64,000 nt of DNA from Setoptus koraiensis (taxonomy: Eukaryota; Arthropoda), in contig CM106586.1 of NCBI GenBank assembly GCA_048013815.1, positions 16,864,001 to 16,928,000 of the forward strand. Reading direction: 5' to 3'. Made by a program: the position numbers and the translations under genes. The notes beneath the pieces were generated by a model. The model did no database searches and was not told the DNA's origin. It saw only the letters and a program-made list of their open reading frames with translations. Of this stretch, positions 35,275 to 44,544 are shown piece by piece; within the stretch, counting starts at the first letter, position 1; every line of letters starts with the position of its first letter.

Positions 35275-37440
35275 ATGCCCCCAAAATTGGGGCCACTTGG
35301 GCCTCGCTGCACCAAAAACGGATATTTGAACATGGTGCCACGCGTAATAAACCTTAGTGACTTGTCCTGCCTACAGGACCCAGTCATTAAAGACCTGACG
35401 GAGTGGGGCGTCATTGACGACGACGACGACGAATATATGGACGCTACAACCTTGAGCAAGTCAATGCTATCCGACGAACTAATTGACACTGTCAACAAAC
35501 CTGTTCAATCTGTGTCCACACTACAGCAACTTACCAAGGACACGCTCAAAGAACTGGAGCCTCAAGACTACAAATACGAGGATATTCCTCTTGCACAAAC
35601 GCACCAAATGCAAGAACCACTGACACCCACGCCCATGGCCCCCACATACACCAAGCCAGCCAGTTCATCGGCTGATGCGCCAATTGATGCTGGCATACAA
35701 GAAAAGCAGGAGCAACACATTTGGCAAAACAATCAACATGTAATGCCGCAAACGATAGCAAACGCCATAACTATGTGCTCAGAGGACATAGTGGAGACTG
35801 TGATGGATCTAATGAAGAAACGCGACGGCGTGCTGGCTTTTGGAACCGTCGAAAGCGTCTACTCATTCAGATCCATTCAGTGCTCGTTCAAGATGAGCTC
35901 AAGAGCAGATGAGGGAACCATTGGTATCTACCGACTATGTCGCTTTGATTCGGCAATAGTACATGAGGACATTAACAAGGCAGTTATCATCGACTCTCAT
36001 AGACGAAGATTAGCATTCTGTTGTCCAAAAGATCTTATAGATGAACATGAATATTATCAATTTTGCTTCAAGAATATAGCACAGCACCTTGTTGTCGCCA
36101 GTCTACCCTTCAAGATCATGATAGATGAGTTCGGTTCGCGTTCAATTCTCGGACAAGCTCAGCTAGAAAAATTGGATTGTCTAGCATTGGAAGATGACCC
36201 CATCGCGCAGGGTGGTGCTAATAATTCAAATCCCGAAGAGGACGACGACGAGGGCGAATTCGTTGTTGTTAGATCAAAGAAGATATTGCTGGAAGAAAAG
36301 ATACGTGAGCTCAGCGCTCACATTAGTGTCGTTGAACACGATAGGGCGTCAAAACGCGATCTTATCAATATTTTGCAATCTGAACTAGATCACCTCAAGG
36401 AAAAGGTGTCACGGCTTGAGTTGACTCAAAGGAACTCCGAATCAAAAGTAAAGGTCCTAACTAAAGCTCTTGAAGACAGTCAAGAGAAATTGTCAACTAG
36501 TGATAAGAAAATAGCATCATTAACAGCAAGCCTAGAAGAGGAAAGATCATCCTTTAAGATATCACAGCAAGAGTCTAACGCTGCTAAGGCTGCCAGAGAT
36601 GCGTACACATATTCCTTGAAGCTAAATGTAAACGACCTAGAGCGTCAAGTGAAATCGTTAGAGAACCTAGTGTCAGGTTTAACAAGCGCGTTTCACCTAG
36701 AAAAAATTGCAAATGAAAAGAGACAAGAAGAGATGAAAACAACAGTTGAAAAAGAGCAACAGAAATACGCTGACATATATGGTTTATGGTCCGAATTAAA
36801 ATCGAAACACGATCAGTTAGCTGTGGAAAAATCGCATTTGGAGGAGATTGTGTCGCAAAAATGTAAAATATTTGCAGAACAAGAGGAACAGTCGTCAGCT
36901 AACATCCGACAACTGAAGGCTCGCCTCTCGCAAGCTGCAGAGGAGTACGAAGAATTATTCAGAAAGAATTACAGATTGGAAAAAAAGTATAATCAAATGC
37001 AATCCAAAATGACTTTAATGTCTACCAAGACAAGTGACGACTCTGATAGTACGACAAACAAAAGTACTAGTCAATCGAGATCTATTTTAGCTGAAATTAC
37101 CGGGGAAATATCTAAGGAAAGTGACAAAAACCACTTTTGTGACAGTTTAGACGTCTTGGACAATTTGATCAGCAAAATCAAATTTCAACAACAAAAGCCA
37201 CCAGTATCACCGGAACCAATACCAAGATCGTCCTATTCTTTTGACATTTCGTCAATGATAAATGCTCTATTGACGAATCCCTTAAATCTCTCAGAAAAAT
37301 GTTCTCAATGCAAGAGTGAGACCACTAATGGAAATCCTTGCTCGGCCTGTCATACCATACCAAAGGAGATGCTGATCAGAGATGTGGGTGCGCCGAGTGG
37401 CACCCCTCATTTAAAGAGCAACAAGGACAAAGTCAATTGA
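35275..37440 (+). CDS. SKICH-domain autophagy-receptor-like protein (TAX1BP1/CALCOCO type), intronless
   Basis: 721 residues in one exon. The SKICH domain spans about 186-285: FGTVESVYSF, DEGTIGIYRL and a closing EYYQFCFKN...VVASLPFKI, which parallels YYQFCYVDENGVVRGASIPFQF of the TAX1BP1/NDP52 family. A strongly acidic stretch then leads into FVVV (F about 329), a good LC3-interacting motif placed just after SKICH, like the LVV-type motif of NDP52. A long coiled coil fills about 345-580. At about 676-694 a CxxC-x8-CxxC zinc finger sits near the C-terminus. By family, a selective-autophagy or signalling adaptor; cargo unknown. The first 185 residues are acidic and not recognised. The conserved part does not depend on which early Met is used. 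A possible poly(A) signal lies at 37,658-37,663. Confidence 0.8.
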   Translation: MPPKLGPLGPRCTKNGYLNMVPRVINLSDLSCLQDPVIKDLTEWGVIDDDDDEYMDATTLSKSMLSDELIDTVNKPVQSVSTLQQLTKDTLKELEPQDYKYEDIPLAQTHQMQEPLTPTPMAPTYTKPASSSADAPIDAGIQEKQEQHIWQNNQHVMPQTIANAITMCSEDIVETVMDLMKKRDGVLAFGTVESVYSFRSIQCSFKMSSRADEGTIGIYRLCRFDSAIVHEDINKAVIIDSHRRRLAFCCPKDLIDEHEYYQFCFKNIAQHLVVASLPFKIMIDEFGSRSILGQAQLEKLDCLALEDDPIAQGGANNSNPEEDDDEGEFVVVRSKKILLEEKIRELSAHISVVEHDRASKRDLINILQSELDHLKEKVSRLELTQRNSESKVKVLTKALEDSQEKLSTSDKKIASLTASLEEERSSFKISQQESNAAKAARDAYTYSLKLNVNDLERQVKSLENLVSGLTSAFHLEKIANEKRQEEMKTTVEKEQQKYADIYGLWSELKSKHDQLAVEKSHLEEIVSQKCKIFAEQEEQSSANIRQLKARLSQAAEEYEELFRKNYRLEKKYNQMQSKMTLMSTKTSDDSDSTTNKSTSQSRSILAEITGEISKESDKNHFCDSLDVLDNLISKIKFQQQKPPVSPEPIPRSSYSFDISSMINALLTNPLNLSEKCSQCKSETTNGNPCSACHTIPKEMLIRDVGAPSGTPHLKSNKDKVN

Positions 37441-39281
37441 GGAGCGTAAACGAAGAGGTGCTTTACACGACAGAGGGACAACAATCTGTAAAAATTGTGC
37501 ATATCATAAACTTGTGTACATGTATCAAACTCAACTAATCACCATATGATATTTCTTTCTTATTTCTATTTGATTGCTATTAACAATATGTCAGGATAAA
37601 ATAAAATCACTAATTGTGCCCGAGTTATGTAACAGGATATAAGCTTTTCAGAACAATAATAAAGTTTCATCCAACAGGCTGCATAAAACTAATAACTGAT
37701 CCAACTAATTCTTTTTTTTTGACCTCACTATAATTGCCTCGTTAAAATTTGATAAAATTCGATAAAATTTGATAAAATGTGATAAAATTCGATAAAATTT
37801 GATAAAATTCGATAAAGTTCCATTGGTCACTCCTTCTCCGAAATGATGCAACTTTTTAACCTTTAGTCGACGCGCAACTAGGTGTTAGGTGGTTTACTGT
37901 CTATGCACTGAATGAGAAGTCTCCCTGAATAGTCTACATCTGGTTCGATAACTGCCCTCAAGAGGCGCTCTTCGCGTAGAGAAGACGCTCGGCAAAGCTT
38001 AGACTGTTTCGATAAATGTTTCGTTTTGTTCGATAAATGCTCACAAGTGAACATGTGTAGTTGATGAGCGACCTGGTAATTGAAGCAATCTTGTCAGCGC
38101 ACGGCTAACAATTCGATCATTGTCCATAATAGAGTGCATCAGGGATGTACCCTAGCGGATTCATCCTGAATCAAGTCGAACGTCATTAGAAATAGCACAC
38201 AGCGTGAAAGTTCGATGGTGCAGCTCTATCTGCGTGGCTCTATCTGAGTTGCGTCCATTCAATTCTCATCAATAGTTCGGCCATTGTGAACTGTAGACGC
38301 ATACACTTACACACACTCACACACACACAGACAAACCACAGACACATCTAAAAAAGAAACCACCAGACACATACTATTATGTAGTGTCCAGTACGGATGA
38401 ACAAGTCCTAATTTTAACAAGATAGTAGAATAGACAACCCATAGACTATAGATGGGAGTTTTGGGAATTCGTCATCATTGTTATCGATTTTGTTATATCA
38501 AGTGATGGAATTCTAGATTACAACATCCACCACTCACTAGATTAGATTGTAATTGACACATGAAACTGCATTAGGATTGCTCTATTATCGACAATCACTG
38601 TGTCTGGAGCCATCAACCTGGCCATGGATATTTGATACTCTCAACGATGAGAAATAGATTGATTTAAACCATGACACATAGCTTGGCTTTCAGAGGCTAG
38701 GGGAACGAAAAAGAAAGACTTCAAGAAGTGATTGGACAGCACCATTTATACACGTTTGCAAGATCATTTAGTTTCTATTATTATTATCTTTTAAAGCATC
38801 TACAAAACAGAGAGAAAATACCAAGTACAGCGATATAATTTGATAATAATCATCGACATTGGCAATACAACGATTATCGCCAATCATCACGAACCACGCC
38901 AATGAAAACTTTTTTATCACATTCGGACAAACAAGATAACGTCGTAGATCAATTGACTTGAGGGCACGCTAACACTTACACACGGTTATGTTGACATGTA
39001 TAATTGTAGGATGTCTAAAAACGCACTCATTCACTGGTTACAAAACTCCATTGCCAATTGAAACGTTGTTCCAATATTATTATTAAATCGCACATTATTG
39101 GCCATATAGGACAGATGCAACGGCCAACATCCTATTTTTTTGATTAATTTACACATGATTTGCATGCACAATGAATTCATCAAAACAACAACACAACAAT
39201 ACGACAAAATTTCCAACTATATTTTATTGACTAAAACCACTCAACTATTAGGTATATTCCATTTAGAATACTTAGCTCGGG
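37441..39281. other. Spacer between the SKICH gene and the ADAM gene
   Basis: 3' UTR of the SKICH gene, with AATAAA at 37,658-37,663, then a 10-bp tandem repeat, then AT-rich DNA without a recognisable exon. The ADAM promoter should lie near its right end; no clear TATA box was found. Confidence 0.6.
37744..37816. repeat. 10-bp tandem repeat (about 7 units)
   Basis: Copies of GATAAAATTC or GATAAAATTT. Confidence 0.92.
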
Positions 39282-42200
39282 ATGAATTTCACGAAAAAAT
39301 TAGGCTTTTGCTGTGATAAAATTGATGATTATGGAACGTATAATTGTAAACATGAAAAACAATTACTCAGACAGCTGACCGCCTCTACCATAACGTCCAT
39401 AGCAACGACAACTTGGTACCCCAATCCGTCTAGGAGAAGACATTTATTCCTCATTAATATTGCCATCCATTTTATGGCCGCCGTTTTGTTTGCTTGCAAT
39501 AGCCAGCTGTTTGTTATGTGCTCTATTAGAATGGACATAAAACACGAATATCCACTGCATGAGACCATAACACCTATGGTGGTATCGGACATTATCAATG
39601 TAACTTCATCAAACTCAGATGAGCAACAACAAGTAGAACAAAGACCCATTCTAATTCCACTGAACTCTAGTATAGCCTGTACATCAACACTAACCATTCA
39701 AATCGAAGCCTTCAAAAGTACATTTGTGATAAATTTAGAGAAAAACAAACGCCTCATTAGTGATAGGTTCTTTCAGGTTTCTCATAGCAGTCAAGGCTTC
39801 AAACCTATTGACAGGAGAAAACAATCTCGCCTCCATGCTATCAAAGGCCACAACAAGCTCTCTGCCACTAAATACAATGATGATCACTGTCATTATCATG
39901 GAGTTGTCAATAATCAGACAGCATCTTTGTCTGCCTTGAGTATTGTTGGCTCTGCACTAAGTGGTTTCTTTTACGATGGTCAAGAGATGTATTTTTTAAA
40001 CAATGTCAAAGATAACACGCAAACGGTAATATTCAAGTCATCAGATAACTCATCCAAAACAATGCCAGAAGATACTGACTCCTCTTCGAGCAAGCAACCA
40101 ACGTTGGAATCGTCCCATGATAGGTTGCTTAGATCTAAAAGATCCAACTCTAGACCAACAGATGAAATCATCAAATATGAGCCTTTCGCGAGTAACTCAA
40201 CGTCATTGTTTGTCGAACTACTTATTGTTCATGATCATAGTCAATACATGGATTATAAGAAAAACAACACTACAATTGCCGAAAGAACGATGCAAATCGT
40301 TAATATCATGAATGCATTCTACAAACAATTGAATGTTTTCATCAGTCTTGTCGGTGTCATTCTTTGGACTGAAAAAGATGAGATTAAGCTGACAGATAAC
40401 GGGGATGAAACCTTGACCAATTTTCTAAAGTATCGTTATGAGAAACTTTTACCAAAGTATCACCACGATAATGCTCAACTCATTACTAGTAAGTAATCCA
40501 GCTAAGAAACTCATTTTCATTCATTCCAAAAAAGTCTAAAATTATGAATGAGCTGACCAATCAATCTATTACTTTTTGAAGGTACATCTTTCAATGGAAG
40601 TGTCGTTGGTAAAGCTCTTAAGGGTCCCATCTGCACCTATGAACATTCAGGTGGAGTCAATACAGACCATAGTCACTACGCAGCTGTTGTTGCTGCCACA
40701 CTTGCACATGAACTCGGTCATAACTTCGGAATGCAACATGATGAAGATGGAAAGTGCAGTTGTCCTGAAGAAAAGTGTATAATGTCCGCGTCGTCTAGCC
40801 CTACAAGTCCGAAATTTTGGTCATCATGTTCCATAGATTACTTAGAGGACTCGAGAAAACACGGGTATCTAGATTGTTTGAAGAATAAACCATTGCATTT
40901 ATTCGGGCCTGTTTGTGGAAACGGCTTTGTTGAAGAAGGTGAAGACTGTGATCCTGGAGTACCAATTTCATCATTTACTGGAAGAAACAGGAAAAACACT
41001 AATAGTAAGAATTGCACAGCCGGTCTGCAAAACTGTGATCTAGTCAATCGTTGTTGCGATAGATTGACATGTAAATTCACCGCCAATTCTACTTGTTCTG
41101 ATGGTCCATGTTGTGATAGATCTTCTTGTTCGATCATCAATGCAACAGTGTCTAAAATCTGCCGACCTCGTCAGACCGAATGTGATCTCGAGGAAACATG
41201 TGACGGTGTTAGCGAGTTCTGTCCAGATGATGTTTATTATCATGATGGCATTGAGTGTGCATCTACTCTCAATGTCGACAATCATAAATTGAATATCAAT
41301 CGTACTCGTGCCTATTGTTATAAAGGAAAATGTGCTAGTCATGAATCTCAATGCCAACTTCTCTGGGGGCCAACAGGTCAGGTTTCTAAGGATATTTGTT
41401 TCAATCAAAACGTTCAGGGCAATACTAGTGGAAATTGTGGTTATGATAGAAGTAACAAAATTTATAGACCCTGCGACGAGGGTGACAAGCTTTGCGGTAT
41501 GCTTCATTGTATGCACCAACAGGAGGGCTTGGATAAGGACAGAAAAGGCACAGGGAAACTGGAGTATGGATTCGAACAAGCTTCATTATTATCCAGATCT
41601 TACTACACTTTGTCTAGTAAGCCCACAATTGATTGCCGAGGAGCAATCATAGATGCTGGCCCTGGTATCCGTGATCCAGGTCTAGTTCCAGATGGAGCGT
41701 CGTGTGGAAATGAGAAAATGTGCGTAAATACAAGATGTATTCCTTTGAATGATGTCTTCTCTCAAGATTGGTGCCCCTCCAGTTGCAATGGTAATGGCAT
41801 TTGTGATAATAGAGGAGTGTGTCATTGTACTGATGGGACTAAAGGCACTAGTTGTTTCCGTTTATTTGGCGCAGGATTCCATTTCTCCGTTGCATTATAC
41901 ATGATATTGTTTTTTGTACCTTTAGTTGCCTTAATAATTTATGTCATCAATCATTTTCAAGAGCACATCAAGAATTGGTGGTTTTTGCAAAACCGCAAAA
42001 AAGCTTTAAAGAATCGAGCAAAAAAAGAGTCAAGTAGAAGAAATCTGAAACTTCCACAGGCCACCAATAGAAATAACATCACTATAAGCGATCCTTTACC
42101 ATTGGAAACTAAGACAACACCAGCCTATGACCCAACTCTCGACCCATGGGGAGATAATTCTGGAGGATATAAACTGGAGAATATAAGGCGCGAAGATCCT

Positions 42201-42365
42201 AATAATTATAGAGTCATGACAAATGGTGATATGCGACCAGGTGAGTTTTCAAAGTGCAGTGAACATAGATTAACAGGAAGTATTTTCCCGAGATTAATGT
42301 CTTTTTTCTCTTTCTCTCTCTCTCTCAAAGTACGAACGGCCCCACCTCCTCCCCAGCAACCATAA
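39282..42365 (+). CDS. ADAM metalloprotease-disintegrin, meltrin (ADAM9/12/19)-like, three exons
   Basis: Type I membrane sheddase that cleaves ectodomains of cell-surface proteins. Exons 39,282-40,488, 40,582-42,240 and 42,331-42,365 give about 966 residues. Order: a hydrophobic signal segment after a ~50-residue leader; a prodomain with the typical CHYHG motif; a furin site RSKR; a reprolysin domain whose catalytic HELGHNFGMQHD is rebuilt across the first intron, with Met-turn IMSAS; a disintegrin domain (CGNGFVEEGEDCD ... ECDLEETCDG); a Cys-rich domain; an EGF-like module CNGNGICDNRGVCHC; a transmembrane helix at about 41,890-41,955; and a basic cytoplasmic tail. I chose the last acceptor at 42,330 because a strong pyrimidine tract precedes it and it yields an SH3-ligand-like APPPPQQP tail. 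That intron is exactly 90 bp and stop-free, so retention would add 30 residues. All zinc ligands are present, so it is probably active. Confidence 0.93.
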
Positions 42366-42440
42366 CCTAAATCAACCAGACGGATAAAGTTAACTGGTTT
42401 CTGCTCTGAGCTAACCTGATGCAAGAGATATCAACTACTA

Positions 42441-42655
42441 CCATTCAACCAAATACTTGATGAGTTTTGTTTATTTTCCAGACTCTGTCACGTGCCAATA
42501 TCGACAACATATCATAATGCTACGAAGATTTTCTTAGTTTTTGCATTTGTCTATTTATTGTTTATTTTTTTCTACATTCTCTTACCAAGTTCTTCTTTTA
42601 ACAAAGAATTTTCATTTTTGAGGTTATCTATCTCTTTTAGGAGACGCTCTCTCTC
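42441..42655. repeat. Segmental duplicate of the BLTP3 3' end, copy A
   Basis: 215 bp nearly identical to 44,339-44,544, in the same orientation. It includes, on the minus strand, the last ~28 codons of BLTP3 (SERERLLKEIDNLK coiled coil) and about 120 bp of 3' flank, but no upstream gene body. It is therefore a truncated copy lying just after the ADAM gene. Confidence 0.92.
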
Positions 42656-42659
42656 TTCC

Positions 42660-42773
42660 GCTCGATGTATCGTCTCCGTGGTTCGTGTTAGTTTTGGCCG
42701 ATTGCAAGTGCAGACTGAATGTGATAATTGTTTGAAATTGGCCGAAACTAACCATGGAGATGATACGTCGAGC
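42660..42773. repeat. Fold-back element, about 40-bp arms
   Basis: Arms at 42,660-42,703 and 42,736-42,773 pair with a few mismatches and a 4-nt gap around a ~32-nt loop. It begins immediately where the duplicated BLTP3 segment ends. Confidence 0.8.
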
Positions 42774-43189
42774 TGATGATCGAATAAACAAACGCAAATC
42801 ATTGTTTCGATTCGAAACTCTTATAATTATTTGTTGATCGTATCGGATGATGTTGAGATGCCCAAAATTTGATCAACATAAAATTGAAAACTATTCAAAG
42901 TCAACACAAGCACGAAATGTTAACCATTTCTCACAAATAGTCAACACTTGACATCCTCACAGACATTGCGATCAAAATCAGTCAAAGCTAAATCACAGTT
43001 GAAGTACTTGTTGTCCCCTCAGTCGATGGACTGAGGCGGGGAGATCGTAGGTCAGGAAGGAGCTGTTGATTTACTACTCCTCAGTTCTCCCTCAATCTTC
43101 CAAATCTCCGGAAAACTAAAGAAAAAGAAAAACTTCAGCTGGCGAGAAAAAAAGTGTGACCAATATCGTGACCAATATCGTGACAAATA

Positions 43190-43480
43190 AAGGGTGTTTC
43201 AATCAGAACCTGGATCAATAAAACACACTGTGCTGCTCGCTAGCACATATTCTTTCCGAAGTGGTGATCAAATGAAATTCGGCACAACAAATCAGATAGA
43301 CTGTGTTGAGGTCGAGAAAAGTCCCATTCGCTTGGCACAACTAATTATTTCGCGCTGCACATAGTCTCTTTCTGCACGCTGTAACTTCCAGAATGCATCG
43401 ACAAATATCGAAAAATAAAGCACTGTGGAAGGCAGCGTAGCATAATCAGTTCAAATCCAGGTTCTGATTGAAACACCCTT
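43190..43480. mobile_element. 291-bp MITE, Tc1/mariner-like (TA target)
   Basis: Perfect 26-bp terminal inverted repeats, starting AAGGGTGTTTCAATCAGAAC and ending in the reverse complement, are flanked by TA on both sides. The symmetry extends 2 bp further. There is no coding capacity, so it is non-autonomous. Perfect terminal repeats suggest recent insertion. The TA duplication points to the Tc1/mariner superfamily; the exact family is not recognised. Confidence 0.85.
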
Positions 43481-43577
43481 TATTATGACCTATCGATAGT
43501 GTGACATTTCTCCTTAAAAGTATAAAGATCTACGTTCGTAACCTCCCTACGATCTAAAGTACAGCCAACGACATCTT

Positions 43578-43677
43578 CATAATGTCTAAACTATTATCAT
43601 AATGTCTCAACTATTATCATAATGTCTAAACTATTATCATAATGTCTAAACTATTATCATAATGTCTAAACTATTAT
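43578..43677. repeat. 20-bp tandem repeat, 5.0 units
   Basis: Five head-to-tail copies of CATAATGTCTAAACTATTAT, differing at one position in one copy. Near-identity implies recent expansion or ongoing length change. Confidence 0.97.
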
Positions 43678-43690
43678 TGATTATTGTCTT

Positions 43691-43920
43691 GTTAGCAGTA
43701 GTAGTGAATCACTACTAGTTAGCAGTAGTAGTGAATCACTTCTAGTTAGCAGTAGTCGTGAATCACTTCTAGTTAGCAGTAGTAGTTAGCAGTAGTAGTG
43801 AATCACTTCTAGTTAGCAGTAGTAGTTAATCACTTCTAGTTAGCAGTAGTAGTTAATCACTTCTAGTTAGCAGTAGTAGTTAATCACTACTAGTTAGCAG
43901 TAGTAGTTAATCACTACTAG
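43691..43920. repeat. 27-bp tandem repeat, about 8.5 units
   Basis: Units start GTTAGCAGTAGTAG and end ATCACTTCTA or ATCACTACTA; one copy is truncated. Each unit can form a small ACTAGT-centred palindrome. Confidence 0.95.
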
Positions 43921-44338
43921 TGATGGCCGTTACTCTATCGGAGCATCAAGTGTCATGTCAGAGCAAGTTTCCCCCAGTCGGAGGCCGCCGCTCAGCATCA
44001 ATAGAGGTACCGAAAATGGACGCGCCAACCCTACAACGAGCGTCCGTTAATCCTTTGGACGCCGTTAAATCATTCCGAGATGTCTCGGGCCAGATTATCA
44101 ACAAAGCAGCTAGCTCCAGCAAAGTGAAACGTCAAGTTCATGTTAAAACTGGGGATTCTTCTCTATCAACAACATGTACGGGCCGATATTCTTGCATGGT
44201 ACATGTAGTTCACATCACTCCAAATATTACCCTGAGTGGCCACAGCATTAATCAAACAGACTTCGTACGATGTAAGGTCACTTTCAGATTTTTTTGAAAA
44301 ACGTGTCTACACCTCTTTTGAGAATGATTGTAAATTTG

Positions 44339-44544
44339 CCATTCAACCAAATACTTGATGAGTTGTTTATTTTCCAGACTCTGTCACGTGCCAATATCGA
44401 CAACATATCATAATGCTACGAAGACTTTCTTAGTTTTTGCATTTGTCTATTTATTTTTTTCTACATTCTCTTACAAAGTTCTTCTTTTAACAAAGAATTT
44501 TCCTTTTTGAGGTTATCTATCTCTTTTAGGAGACGCTCTCTCTC
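44339..44544. repeat. Segmental duplicate of the BLTP3 3' end, copy B (in the gene)
   Basis: Partner of 42,441-42,655. It contains the real BLTP3 stop codon and downstream flank, so it is the likely source copy. Confidence 0.92.

Larger units (their letters stand above)
42774..44338. other. Repeat-filled spacer between the two BLTP3-end copies
   Basis: Contains the MITE and two tandem-repeat blocks listed separately. A 125-codon open frame begins at 43,923; its peptide is not recognised, and it starts exactly at the edge of the 27-bp repeat. Confidence 0.6.

Noticed and set aside
43449-43466. GTTCAAATCC, like a tRNA B box
   Set aside because: It lies in the MITE terminal region and no A box or cloverleaf is present.
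43923-44297. 125-codon plus-strand frame between the BLTP3-end copies, with a phase-compatible acceptor for the ADAM gene
   Set aside because: It begins exactly at a minisatellite edge and resembles nothing. A better ADAM terminal exon with a strong pyrimidine tract and proline-rich tail exists at 42,331.
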